From: Muribaculaceae bacterium
GTDB lineage: Bacteria > Bacteroidota > Bacteroidia > Bacteroidales > Muribaculaceae
Assembly: GCA_017621225.1 (NCBI GenBank)
Contig: JAGATN010000042.1
Span: 1-35,335, forward strand
Length of the DNA stretch: 35,335 nt
Direction: 5' to 3'
The first letter of the stretch is position 1. Every line of letters starts with the position of its first letter. This document shows, one piece after another, positions 26,902-35,151 of this stretch. A program made the translations under genes and the position numbers. The notes below the pieces were generated by a model. The model searched no databases. It was given only the letters and a program-made list of their open reading frames with translations, and was not told where the DNA came from.

Positions 26902-27945
26902 TTATTTGGTTTTGAATGCAAATTCAATCGTCTGGTCGTATGTTTCGCCGGGCGCGAGTAGAGTGGAAGGGAAATTTGAATGATTCGGCGAGTCGGGCAT
27001 CGACTGGCATTCTATTGCAATGCCGTCGTAGTCGTCGTAGCTTCGGCCTGATTTGTTGGCGGGCGATCCTGCCAGCCAGTTGCCCGTGTAGACTTGGGCT
27101 GCCGGTTGAGTGGTCGATACTTCGAGCACACGTCCGGAAGGTTGGCTGGTGAGCGTGGCCACGTGCTGCATTTTGCCTTTCGACCATCCGTCGACTACCC
27201 AGCAGTTGTCGTAGCCCTTGCCATAGTTGAGCGCGGGGAAATCGGCCTTTATCTCCTCGCCAACGCGCTTGGGCGTCGTGAAGTCCATGGGAGTTCCCGC
27301 TACGGGAGCCATTTCGCCCGAAGGTATCAGTGTGTCGTCGGTCGGGAGGTATTTGCTGCATCCGAGCCACATGGTGTGGTCGAGCGCCGACCCGGCGTTG
27401 TGTCCTTCGAGGTTCCAATATGCGTGGTTGGTAAGGTTTACCACGGTCTTGGCATCGGTAGTGGCCGTGATGTGGAGCGTGAGCTTGTTGTCGTCGCTCC
27501 AGGTGTATGTGGCTTTCACTTCCATCGTGCCGGGGTATCCTTCTTCGCCATCGGGGCTCGTGCGGCTGAACGTAACGGTGTTTCCTTCGGCCGTGGCATC
27601 CCATATTCTGTTCTGGAATCCTTCCGGACCGCCGTGCAGTGCGTTGGGACCATTGTTGATGGCGAGGGTATATTCTTTGCCGTCAATCGTAAAATGACCT
27701 TTGGCTATGCGGTTGGCATAACGTCCGGGAACTTTTCCGGCGCAAGGCCCGTCGTAGAAATAATCTGCGGCGTTTGCATATCCCAGCACTATGTCGTCCA
27801 TGTGTCCGTTGATGTCAGGAACCACTACGCTTACTATTCCGGCACCGAGCGACGATAGGGTTACTTTTGCCCCCGATGCGTTTGTCAGAGTAAATAATGT
27901 TATGTCGCCCTTGGTAGATGGAACGATGCTTTTCTCAATTTTCAT
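26902..27945 (-). CDS. galM: Aldose 1-epimerase (galactose mutarotase)
   Basis: A 347-aa beta-sandwich enzyme interconverting alpha and beta anomers of galactose and glucose. Conserved parts: VPGRYANRIAKG (72-83), NALHGGPEGF with His 104, NLTNHAYWNL with catalytic His 174, YDNCWV with Asp 246, and GIAIECQSMPDSPN with the catalytic Glu 312. No signal peptide, so probably cytoplasmic. The frame is open upstream to 28047, but that would cross the terminator of the previous gene and a -7 element (27982-27989), so the ATG at 27945 is used. It forms an operon with the nucleotidyltransferase gene and complements the alpha- and beta-galactosidases elsewhere in the window. Confidence 0.92.
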   Translation of the reverse strand: MKIEKSIVPSTKGDITLFTLTNASGAKVTLSSLGAGIVSVVVPDINGHMDDIVLGYANAADYFYDGPCAGKVPGRYANRIAKGHFTIDGKEYTLAINNGPNALHGGPEGFQNRIWDATAEGNTVTFSRTSPDGEEGYPGTMEVKATYTWSDDNKLTLHITATTDAKTVVNLTNHAYWNLEGHNAGSALDHTMWLGCSKYLPTDDTLIPSGEMAPVAGTPMDFTTPKRVGEEIKADFPALNYGKGYDNCWVVDGWSKGKMQHVATLTSQPSGRVLEVSTTQPAAQVYTGNWLAGSPANKSGRSYDDYDGIAIECQSMPDSPNHSNFPSTLLAPGETYDQTIEFAFKTK

Positions 27946-27981
27946 TATTAAGTCAGGTATTAAATTTGTTTTTGTCTGATG

Positions 27982-27989
27982 CAAAGATA
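27982..27989 (-). promoter_or_regulatory. -7 element of the galM operon
   Basis: Minus-strand TATCTTTG (complement of CAAAGATA at 27982-27989), 36 bases before the galM ATG. The -33 region is not clear. Confidence 0.5.
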
Positions 27990-28032
27990 ATCTTTTTCGC
28001 AGTATTTTTATTGAAAAAATGAGAAAAAAAGC

Positions 28033-28068
28033 GAACGGCATCCTCATGTATTGTCGGATGTCGTTCGT
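28033..28068 (-). terminator. Terminator after the Spy-like gene
   Basis: CGAACGGCATCC pairs with GGATGTCGTTCG around a 12-base loop (11 of 12 Watson-Crick, one G-U). On the minus strand the stem is followed by a run of seven T. It lies about 60 bases after the Spy-like stop and before the galM promoter. Confidence 0.8.
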
Positions 28069-28130
28069 TTTAGTGTGTTAACGTAATTTTATTATGAGGA
28101 AAAGTGTGCCTTTTCGTGCTATGTCTGCGC

Positions 28131-28583
28131 TTATCCGTTGTGACGGTTTCCGCGCTTCTGGCCGTTTTTCATTCCCTTCATTCCGTCTTTACCCGGACGC
28201 ATGGGCATCATCGGTCTGTTGACGTATGAGTTTTCGAGGAATTGTACGTACTGCTCGGGAGTGAGCACCTTCTTTACTTCGGCAAGATACTTGGTGCGGT
28301 TGGCCTTTGCTTCTTCCATGGCCTGAATGCGGTCTTGGCGCTTAGCCTCTTTCTTTGCTTCCTTGTCTTTTTTCTTGTCGGCTTTTGCCTGCATCCAGGG
28401 GTTGGGTATTGCCTTGAGGGCTTCCTGCTGCTGTGCGGTAAGATTGAGACCTTCGAAAGGATTCATTGCTTTCATCATTTCTCTACCCGGACGATTGGCG
28501 TTCTTATCTGTGTTTTGTGCCGATGCGTTTACTGAAAACATCGAAGCTGTTACGATGGCTATGCCTAAAATGATTTTCTTCAT
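28131..28583 (-). CDS. Spy/CpxP-like periplasmic LTxxQ protein
   Basis: A 150-aa exported protein: signal peptide MKKIILGIAIVTASMFSVNASA, then a small helical region. Two LTxxQ-type motifs are visible, LNLTAQQQEAL (about 46-56) and VLTPEQYVQFL (about 106-116), joined by a strongly basic, Lys-rich helix (QAKADKKKDKEAKKEAKRQD). The tail is Met/Gly/Lys-rich (PMMPMRPGKDGMKGMKNG). The motif pair is that of Spy/CpxP periplasmic chaperones and related metal-response proteins; the function here is inferred only. A monocistronic gene with its own terminator. The upstream 276-base gap to serC shows no clear minus-strand promoter. Confidence 0.75.
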   Translation of the reverse strand: MKKIILGIAIVTASMFSVNASAQNTDKNANRPGREMMKAMNPFEGLNLTAQQQEALKAIPNPWMQAKADKKKDKEAKKEAKRQDRIQAMEEAKANRTKYLAEVKKVLTPEQYVQFLENSYVNRPMMPMRPGKDGMKGMKNGQKRGNRHNG

Positions 28584-28795
28584 GATTTGTGATTGTTATT
28601 TTTGTTTGCGTTATGTCGTTTTGACTCGTTTCGGGTGGCGAAGTTTAATCGGCGTTGCGATTTTTTGTTTTGTTAACTGCCTTTTACATTGCTTTGCGTT
28701 GTGGGTGCTTTGGCCGTTTTGGGGCCTTTTTTGAGCATTTAGTCACCCAAAACTGCTTGCAAACCGGTTTTGTTGAAAAAATTTTTGTCATTTCG

Positions 28796-28825
28796 TTTGG
28801 TAAATAGATAAAAATTGTATCTTTG
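28796..28825 (+). promoter_or_regulatory. Promoter of serC-serA
   Basis: TTTG (28796-28799), an 18-base spacer and TATCTTTG (28818-28825) closely match the Bacteroidetes consensus. The serC ATG follows at 28860, giving a leader of about 28 bases. Confidence 0.75.
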
Positions 28826-28859
28826 CCATCACTACACAAACCCTCAACAATTAATTTTT

Positions 28860-29930
28860 ATGAAAAAACATAACTTTTATGCCGGGCCATCAATATTGAG
28901 CCAGTACACCATCAAGAACACGGCCGACGCCATTCTTGACTTCGCAGGCACGGGCCTGTCGATTCTCGAAGTATCTCACCGCAGCAAGGAATTCCAAGCC
29001 GTGATCGACGAAGCTTCGGCTTTGGTAAAGGAACTCCTCGAAGTCCCCGAAGGCTATTCGGTGCTTTGGTTGGGTGGTGGAGCAAGCATGCAGTTCTGCA
29101 TGGTGCCTTACAACCTCCTCGTAAAGAAAGCCGCTTATCTCGAAACGGGCACATGGGCCGTAAACGCCATCAAGGAAGCCCGCTTGTTTGGTGAAGTCGA
29201 TGTAGTTGCATCGTCGAAGGATGCCAACTTCACATACATCCCCAAAAACTACGTGGTGCCTGCCGACGTCGACTATTTCCACTATACGTCAAACAACACC
29301 ATATACGGCACTGAAATTCGCAAAGATCCCGATGTACCCGTGCGCATGGTATGCGATATGTCGAGCGACATATTCTCGCGTCCGATCGACGTGTCGAAAT
29401 ACGACCTGATATATGCCGGCGCGCAGAAAAATCTTGCTCCCGCAGGCGTTACCATCGTAATAGTGAAAGATGACGCACTCGGCAAGGTTGACCGTCAGAT
29501 TCCTACCATGCTCGATTACCGCACGCATATTAATAAAGGTTCGATGTTCAACACTCCTCCGGTGCTCCCCATCTACTCTGCTTTGATGACTCTGCGTCAC
29601 TACAAGGAACTCGGTGGCGTGGCCGCTCTCGAAAAACGCGACCTCGAAAAGGCTGCCAAGCTTTACGACGCAATCGACGGAAGCCGCATGTTCGTGGGCA
29701 CCGTTACCGATGTCGCCGACCGCTCGATAATGAACGTTTGCTTCGTAATGCGTCCCGAATACAAGGAGCTTGAAAAGAGCTTCGTCGATTTTGCCGCAAC
29801 CAAGGGCATCGTAGGCATAAAGGGTCACCGCTCGGTGGGCGGATTCCGTGCTTCGCTTTACAATGCGCTCCCCATGGAAAGCGTCGACGTGCTCATCAAC
29901 GCCATGGACGAATTCCAGGCAAAACACTAA
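28860..29930 (+). CDS. serC: Phosphoserine aminotransferase
   Basis: A 356-aa class V PLP-dependent transaminase converting 3-phosphohydroxypyruvate and glutamate to phosphoserine, in serine and pyridoxine synthesis. It opens [15 protein letters not shown], has [16 protein letters not shown] (PLP phosphate cradle), [13 protein letters not shown], the Schiff-base Lys 190 in [13 protein letters not shown], and the C-terminal [20 protein letters not shown] substrate loop. Complete length. The start at 28860 is downstream of the consensus promoter; the frame extension to 28815 would include the -7 box. serA follows after 29 bases. Confidence 0.96.
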   Translation: MKKHNFYAGPSILSQYTIKNTADAILDFAGTGLSILEVSHRSKEFQAVIDEASALVKELLEVPEGYSVLWLGGGASMQFCMVPYNLLVKKAAYLETGTWAVNAIKEARLFGEVDVVASSKDANFTYIPKNYVVPADVDYFHYTSNNTIYGTEIRKDPDVPVRMVCDMSSDIFSRPIDVSKYDLIYAGAQKNLAPAGVTIVIVKDDALGKVDRQIPTMLDYRTHINKGSMFNTPPVLPIYSALMTLRHYKELGGVAALEKRDLEKAAKLYDAIDGSRMFVGTVTDVADRSIMNVCFVMRPEYKELEKSFVDFAATKGIVGIKGHRSVGGFRASLYNALPMESVDVLINAMDEFQAKH

Positions 29931-29959
29931 CGTTGTATCACTAAATAAACTATACTGTG

Positions 29960-30880
29960 ATGAAAGTATTGGTTGCAACCGAAAAACCGTTTGCGGCGGT
30001 GGCCGTCGACGGTATACGCAAGGTGATAGAAGATGCCGGCTACACGCTCGAATTGCTCGAAAAGTATACCGACAAATCTCAATTGCTCGAAGCCGTGGCT
30101 TCGGCCGACGCGCTGATAATACGCAGCGACGTCGTCGATGCCCAAGTGCTCGATGCCGCAAAAAATCTGAAGGTGGTGGTTCGTGCCGGTGCCGGTTACG
30201 ACAACGTTGACCTCGCTGCCGCTACCGCTCACGGAGTATGCGTTGAAAATACCCCCGGCCAGAACTCAAACGCAGTGGCCGAACTCGTGTTTGGCATGAC
30301 GGTGATGGCCGTGCGCAATATGTACAACGGCACTGCCGGCTCTGAGCTTAAGGACAAGACAATAGGCATCCACGCATTCGGACAGGTGGGTCGCAACGTG
30401 GCGCGCATAGCCAAAGGCTTTGGCATGAATGTGTCGGCGCTCGATCCTTATTGTCCCGACGAGGTGATAGAGCAGGCCGGCGTGAAGCCTATACACTCCG
30501 TCGAAGAATTGTATCGCAACAATAAATTCGTGTCGCTTCACATTCCCGCCACCGCCGAAACTCGCGGCTCGGTGGGCTACGACCTCATAAGCATCATGCC
30601 CAAAGGTGGCGTGCTGATCAACACTGCTCGTAAAGAGGTGATCGACGAGGCCGGACTGGCAAAGGCGCTCGACGAACGCCCCGACATCAAATATGTGGCC
30701 GACATTAAGCCCGACTCTGCCGACGAACTGAAAGCTCGCTTTGGCGACCGCGTTTTCTTCACTCCGAAGAAGATGGGTGCACAGACGGCCGAGGCAAACA
30801 TCAATGCCGGCATTGCGGCTGCACGACAGGTGGTCGATTTTCTGCGCGACGGAATCGACAAGTTCCGTGTAAACAAATGA
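29960..30880 (+). CDS. serA: D-3-phosphoglycerate dehydrogenase, ACT-less lysine type
   Basis: A 306-aa D-2-hydroxyacid dehydrogenase that oxidises 3-phosphoglycerate, the first committed step of serine synthesis; it is paired with serC upstream. It has the catalytic and NAD domains only, with no ASB or ACT regulatory domain. Landmarks: RSDVVDAQVL, VRAGAGYDNVD, ENTPGQNSNAVAE, a Rossmann GIHAFGQVGR (136-145), HIPATAETRG and NTARKE (221-226, catalytic Arg 224). Where most family members have the catalytic His (TPHIGGST), this protein reads TPKKMGAQT (268-276), placing Lys 271 at the His position. This corresponds to the type III lysine group described for Entamoeba. The GTG at 29957 is an alternative start; ATG at 29960 is preferred. 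Confidence 0.93.
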   Translation: MKVLVATEKPFAAVAVDGIRKVIEDAGYTLELLEKYTDKSQLLEAVASADALIIRSDVVDAQVLDAAKNLKVVVRAGAGYDNVDLAAATAHGVCVENTPGQNSNAVAELVFGMTVMAVRNMYNGTAGSELKDKTIGIHAFGQVGRNVARIAKGFGMNVSALDPYCPDEVIEQAGVKPIHSVEELYRNNKFVSLHIPATAETRGSVGYDLISIMPKGGVLINTARKEVIDEAGLAKALDERPDIKYVADIKPDSADELKARFGDRVFFTPKKMGAQTAEANINAGIAAARQVVDFLRDGIDKFRVNK

Positions 30881-30919
30881 TGCAGATGGCATTTTAATTA
30901 CCATTCATCATAAAGATCC

Positions 30920-30964
30920 GGTGCGGATCGGAGGCATTGCCACTCCGATCCGCACCAGTTTTTT
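30920..30964 (+). terminator. Strong intrinsic terminator after serA
   Basis: GGTGCGGATCGGAG (30920-30933) pairs perfectly over 14 bases with CTCCGATCCGCACC (30943-30956), with a 9-base loop, followed by AG and six T. It lies 40 bases after the serA stop and precedes the convergent outer membrane gene. Confidence 0.92.
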
Positions 30965-30984
30965 CACGTATGGCATGTGCGCCA

Positions 30985-33921
30985 TTATCTGCCTTTCTTG
31001 GGCTGCTTGTTCCAACGGTATTGGATGTGAAACAGCACGTAGGCGGGAATGACGTTGCTAACCGTTTCGGTGCGCGCCTGCGCATTGATGGTGTAGGTCA
31101 CGTTGGTGAGCTGGCGAAGGAGGTCGTAGGCATCGACCACGAACACCACGCTGCCGTTGAGTATCGACTTCGTGGCGCGGGCGTTCCACACCAGGTCGGT
31201 GGTGTTGAGCTGACGGTCGGTGAATCCGCGCCGCGTGTAGAGCGTCAGGTCGGTCGACAAGCCCCAGTTCATCGGCAAGTTAAGCACTCCCGATGCACCG
31301 TATTTTGCCGTCCACGACGTGAAGTCGGTGAACCCCTCGTCGCTGCTCGTGTAGCGGTTGACGCGCACGTCGGCATGCGCCGACAGCCTGTGCCGCCCCG
31401 TTTGCCAAGACATCTTGAACTCCTCGCCCAATGTGTGCGTCGCCACTCGTCGGCGTGGCGGCATAATGGCATAGTCGGCATCAGTTACGTCGGCACTGCC
31501 GGCTAAATCGATGCTACGTACATATTTGCCAATTGTCTTTGCCGATAAGCCGAAACGATTGCTTTTGCCGAAATTGGTATTGAATGTATGCGAAAGGTCG
31601 AAACTTCGGTTTCCATCCACATTGTATGGCCTATAATACGTTATGCCCGATGTCGGATTGTAAACGGCTCCTTGGGCAAATGCGTTGTCGATGGACTGAA
31701 ATTGAACCATGAATGTGTTTGACGTCAGATAATTGTTGCTTGAAAACGTGGCGTATGCAAATGCTACGTTTGATCTTGCAATCTTCAGGTCGGGATTGCC
31801 GAGCCTGACGTTAAGCGGATCGGTATCATTGACCACGTCTATCATCGACAGCATATCCTGCATTATCGGTTGCGATATGAAATTAATGGACAGGGATGTC
31901 TTTCCGATGTAGGTCGAGGTGTTAAGGCTGAGTCCGGCAAGAGAGTTCCATTGCTTTAATTTAGGTGCCTTATGAACCAGACCGTTGTAACGGAACGCCC
32001 TGTGTGTGATGCTGAACGGTATGGCCGCGTTGATCGACAAGGCGTGCCCGCCGATTTTTAAATTCATGTCGATTTCCGGCTCTATTTCATGGCTGTTTTT
32101 TGAAAAACGAGTATCGTAGCTTTGATTGCCGTTGATGTGTGACAGATATTCCTTGTTGGAGGGTAATACGCCTAACGGCAAATCGTTGGCAATTTTTTCG
32201 AGTTGATATAGATACGATGTCTTTGTGTCGTGCTCGATGTCGTAGGCGTATTTTATGTTCAGCTTTATGTCTTTGTTGAGTTTACGATTGTAAGACAACG
32301 ATGCCATTCCGTTCCACTCCCGGTTGGGATGCCCTTTTAAATGCTGATATTGAACGTCGTATGGCACGGGGTCGGTATGGCCGTTTATTTTAAATCGATC
32401 AAATCGATCGGATTTGTCGCCTGTGTATTTTCCGTTAAGCTGTGCCGTCAGCATATCGTCCGACTTTCCGAGTCGGATGTCGGATTTTAGGTCGATGTTG
32501 GCCGACAAACAGTTTCGACGGTCGAGCGTCTCGCTTATTTTTCGCGTGACGAGCGTGTCAACGGCACTTCCGCCATCGTAGATGCTTTCAACGGCTTCAC
32601 GGCTTATTTCTGACATTTTTTCGTCGAATAGAGCCGACGTTAGTCCACCTGTGTTGCGTTGATTGCGATATGAAAAATTGGGCGATGCCGTGAAGTCGAC
32701 ATTATCTCGAAGCTTGACAAACCAATTGTGTCGGGTTTCTATTTGCCACGAACGTTCTTTGGTGTCGGCCCAGGTGTATTTGTACGTATTTCCGTTGTCG
32801 AGGTAATTTTCGGTGTTTTCAAACGTCGACATGTCATTGTTGAGCTTCTTGGCGTTGACGCTCCCTTTCAATTCCCATTTGTCGCCGCTGCCGGTTGCAA
32901 AATAGGTGATGCCTCCGGCTTTGATGCTTTTCATCCCACCCAATGCCGCTTCGGGCGTAAGGCTGCCATCTTCCTCCCCGGGGGTGGAGTCGTCGTTGAG
33001 ATTGTTTGATGTGAAGTGAGTAGCAACCGAAACGTTGTCCGAAAACCACATGCCAAACAATTTGACCGAATATCGCCGGTGTGTGCCATATCCTCCCGAT
33101 GCGTTTACGATCCACCCCATGGAATATTGGCGCTTAAGCGTAACGTCCATCACATATCGGCTGTCGTTCATGTCTCGGCCCATTAGTTTGCTGCGGCGAC
33201 CTTGTTTGTCGTATGTCTTTATGTTTTTAACCATATAGGCTCCTATGTTTTTGAGCATCAGCTGGCGTTGGCCGTTAAACAAGTCCTTGCCATTTATCAG
33301 CAATTCGCTCACCTTCTTGCCGTTTACCGTTATTACGCCATCTTTTTTCAATTCCACTCCCGGCATCTGCTTAAGCAATCCGTCGAGCGTCGATCCTTCT
33401 GCCAGAATGAAGGCATCGGCGTTAAATATCAGGGTGTCGCCTTTATGGTAAAACATAACTTTCGATGCCGTTACGCTGACTTCGTTTAATGCTATTTCCT
33501 TGCGCTTGCGCGACATAAATATGGTGGAAAGCTCTATTTTGTCAACTCCCTCGGCCACGTCGACTATTATTCGGCGCGGCTCGAGGTCGCTTTGGCTTTT
33601 TAGCCGTCGTTCCGAATCGTCCATTGCCACCACTTTGGCCTCGTCAACCGATATGCGTATGGCATAGCGACCTGCGCAACCGTCAAACGTAATCTCTCTC
33701 AGTCTGCCATTGTCGTAACGTGACGTCATATGAGTTATTTTTGTGGAGTCTCCGTTGGTTGACAGCTTGAATATCTCGACCGACGGGTTGATTACTTGCC
33801 GTCGATTCAGATCATTGCATATCTTTAATTTAATGGTTATTTCTTTTTCCTTTGCATGGATAATGCCGATGCCGAATAACATCGCTATAAATATCAATGT
33901 TGTTCGTAATTGCATATGCAT
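30985..33921 (-). CDS. Outer membrane beta-barrel protein, TonB-receptor-like
   Basis: A 978-aa protein with N-terminal signal sequence (MHMQLRTTLIFIAMLFGIGIIHA). An immunoglobulin-like or carboxypeptidase-regulatory-like N-terminal domain (about 25-140) leads to a plug-like region: LNEVSVTASKV, then LDGLLKQMPGVELKKDG and VSELLINGKDLF. A long barrel region follows, rich in alternating aromatic strands (for example NFSYRNQRNTGG, YSMGWIVNASGG). This is the plan of the outer membrane beta-barrel (OMP_b-brl_3) family of Bacteroidetes, distinct from SusC. It ends QYRWNKQPKKGR, without a clear aromatic terminal residue. No SusD-like gene, regulator or TonB partner is adjacent, so the cargo is unknown. 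The second ATG at 33915 is an alternative start. A -7 element TAACTTTG (complement of 33940-33947) lies 19 bases upstream. Confidence 0.88.
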   Translation of the reverse strand: MHMQLRTTLIFIAMLFGIGIIHAKEKEITIKLKICNDLNRRQVINPSVEIFKLSTNGDSTKITHMTSRYDNGRLREITFDGCAGRYAIRISVDEAKVVAMDDSERRLKSQSDLEPRRIIVDVAEGVDKIELSTIFMSRKRKEIALNEVSVTASKVMFYHKGDTLIFNADAFILAEGSTLDGLLKQMPGVELKKDGVITVNGKKVSELLINGKDLFNGQRQLMLKNIGAYMVKNIKTYDKQGRRSKLMGRDMNDSRYVMDVTLKRQYSMGWIVNASGGYGTHRRYSVKLFGMWFSDNVSVATHFTSNNLNDDSTPGEEDGSLTPEAALGGMKSIKAGGITYFATGSGDKWELKGSVNAKKLNNDMSTFENTENYLDNGNTYKYTWADTKERSWQIETRHNWFVKLRDNVDFTASPNFSYRNQRNTGGLTSALFDEKMSEISREAVESIYDGGSAVDTLVTRKISETLDRRNCLSANIDLKSDIRLGKSDDMLTAQLNGKYTGDKSDRFDRFKINGHTDPVPYDVQYQHLKGHPNREWNGMASLSYNRKLNKDIKLNIKYAYDIEHDTKTSYLYQLEKIANDLPLGVLPSNKEYLSHINGNQSYDTRFSKNSHEIEPEIDMNLKIGGHALSINAAIPFSITHRAFRYNGLVHKAPKLKQWNSLAGLSLNTSTYIGKTSLSINFISQPIMQDMLSMIDVVNDTDPLNVRLGNPDLKIARSNVAFAYATFSSNNYLTSNTFMVQFQSIDNAFAQGAVYNPTSGITYYRPYNVDGNRSFDLSHTFNTNFGKSNRFGLSAKTIGKYVRSIDLAGSADVTDADYAIMPPRRRVATHTLGEEFKMSWQTGRHRLSAHADVRVNRYTSSDEGFTDFTSWTAKYGASGVLNLPMNWGLSTDLTLYTRRGFTDRQLNTTDLVWNARATKSILNGSVVFVVDAYDLLRQLTNVTYTINAQARTETVSNVIPAYVLFHIQYRWNKQPKKGR

Positions 33922-33939
33922 GAATTAGCTGTCTGTTTG

Positions 33940-33947
33940 CAAAGTTA
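33940..33947 (-). promoter_or_regulatory. -7 element of the outer membrane barrel gene
   Basis: Minus-strand TAACTTTG fits TAnnTTTG, 19 bases upstream of the ATG at 33921. No clear -33 partner. Confidence 0.45.
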
Positions 33948-33977
33948 GCGTTTTGTAATGATATTTACGTGTTTATA

Positions 33978-34118
33978 CTATACATTTTCGGGCTTTTTCG
34001 GCTTGTGTCGGTTTGATGTTCCATTTTGGAATATCAAGTTTGTTTTCAACTCGTCAAATTCGGCTTTGGTCAGCTGAAACATAAAATCATCGTTCCACGG
34101 CGGAGCGGATGGGGCGGA
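33978..34118 (-). pseudogene. Remnant of an ORF6N-domain gene
   Basis: On the minus strand the frame reads NDDFMFQLTKAEFDELKTN followed by LIFQNGTSN, then loses similarity (RHKPKKPENV stop). FMFQLTKEEFxxLKSQ followed by a TSxWGG segment is a hallmark of the ORF6N DNA-binding domain found in phage and mobile-element proteins of Bacteroidales. Only about 28 residues persist, without the upstream half of the domain or the PYAFTEQG block. The frame is open to an ATG at 34223, but that start lies in a promoter -7 box and the frame crosses a perfect hairpin, so it is not called as a complete gene. Confidence 0.5.
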
Positions 34119-34125
34119 ATCGCTG

Positions 34126-34214
34126 AAAATATAAAAGGAGGCTACTCTCATAGCCTCCTTTAATGAGTTTCCAATAGGTACAATTTCTAAGGTAAAAAAG
34201 ATTGTTTTAGGTTT
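34126..34214 (-). ncRNA. Candidate short RNA or attenuator leader
   Basis: A consensus-like promoter (34221-34253) is followed after about 50 bases by a perfect 11-bp hairpin (34134-34144 with 34151-34161) and a T-rich stretch on the minus strand (complement of 34126-34136). This predicts a transcript of about 90 bases. It contains AAAGGAGG close before an ATG that lies in the hairpin loop. It may be a free small RNA, a decayed gene leader, or simply a terminated orphan transcript. No family was recognised. Confidence 0.35.
34134..34161 (-). terminator. Perfect 11-bp hairpin with T-rich tail
   Basis: AAAGGAGGCTA (34134-34144) pairs with TAGCCTCCTTT (34151-34161) around CTCTCA. On the minus strand it runs into TTTTATATTTT, suiting termination of the promoter at 34221-34253 and perhaps of lpxH readthrough. 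Confidence 0.7.
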
Positions 34215-34220
34215 GTGCCA

Positions 34221-34253
34221 CAAAGGTATTCCGAAAATGTGGTATGTGGCAAA
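34221..34253 (-). promoter_or_regulatory. Promoter upstream of the hairpin unit
   Basis: On the minus strand TTTG (complement of 34250-34253), a 21-base spacer and TACCTTTG (complement of 34221-34228) fit the Bacteroidetes promoter. No intact gene follows within 250 bases. Confidence 0.6.
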
Positions 34254-34386
34254 CTATTTTATATGTTGTTAAACATCTTTTTTCAATAGCATAGCTTTTT
34301 TAAGGGTCTGTTAGGGCCGTCAGTGCTTTGACGTGTAAGCCGTTACTCGCTTTTGGCGAAGCTTTGGTCGGGGTTGTTAAGTAATG
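34254..34386. other. Short intergenic stretch after lpxH
   Basis: No gene or strong terminator was recognised. It is T-rich near 34280-34300 and contains a weak TCGC/GCGA dyad (34349-34362). Confidence 0.4.
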
Positions 34387-35151
34387 TTAAACCCCGCTTG
34401 CCGACTCGTTTTTAATGAATTTTATGCTGAAATTGGTTCCGTCGAACACTCCGTATGAAAATAGTTTGAATCCGTCGCCAAGCAATATCAGGCGGCTGTC
34501 GGTGCCTATTGGCATGTCGACTATTTTATGCCGATGTCCGAATACGAAGTAGTCTATGTGGTTTCCCTCGTCGAGCGTTTTCCTGGCAAATCGCACCAAC
34601 GGATCGTTGTCGGCAATGCCTTCAGTCGTGTCGGCTGTGCCCGTGAGGCGGCTGTGCGCCGACCAGCGGTGAGCGAATCCTACCGTCCATCGTGGATGTA
34701 TGGCCGAAAACAGTCGCTGGCAGGTTCGATTGCGAAACATTCGGTGCATGAATCGGTACGACCTACGAAGTTCGCCCACGCCATCGCCATGCTCGAGCAG
34801 AAAGCGCTTGCCGTCGATGATGCGTATGGCCGTGCCGTCTACCACCTCCATGCCTATTTCGGAGGGCAGATAGTCGAAAATCCATATGTCGTGATTGCCC
34901 GTAAGCCATGTTATCTTTACGCCTGAGTCGGCCAGTCGGGCCAATGCCCCGAAAAATCTTACGAAGCCTCGCGGCACCACGTCATGATACTCGTACCAAT
35001 AGTCGAGTATGTCGCCGAGCAGATATAGCTCTTTGGCATCGGCGGCTATGCTTTCGAGCCATGAGCATATCGTGCGTTCGTGCGCGCGGCGGTCGGCAAT
35101 GTAACCTGCGCCGAGGTGAAGGTCGGATATGAAGTAGGTGAGATGTCGCAT
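34387..35151 (-). CDS. lpxH: UDP-2,3-diacylglucosamine pyrophosphatase LpxH
   Basis: A 254-aa calcineurin-like metallophosphoesterase that cleaves UDP-2,3-diacylglucosamine to lipid X in lipid A synthesis, at the cytoplasmic face of the inner membrane. The metal-site series is complete: SDLHLG (Asp 10, His 12), LLGDILDYW (Asp 47), TGNHDIW (Asn 86, His 87), LEHGDG (His 121) and FGHRHK (His 207, His 209). The central helical lid (about 128-190) is present. Length is typical. It is possibly monocistronic; about 185 bases of upstream sequence reach the window edge without a recognised promoter. Confidence 0.92.
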   Translation of the reverse strand: MRHLTYFISDLHLGAGYIADRRAHERTICSWLESIAADAKELYLLGDILDYWYEYHDVVPRGFVRFFGALARLADSGVKITWLTGNHDIWIFDYLPSEIGMEVVDGTAIRIIDGKRFLLEHGDGVGELRRSYRFMHRMFRNRTCQRLFSAIHPRWTVGFAHRWSAHSRLTGTADTTEGIADNDPLVRFARKTLDEGNHIDYFVFGHRHKIVDMPIGTDSRLILLGDGFKLFSYGVFDGTNFSIKFIKNESASGV

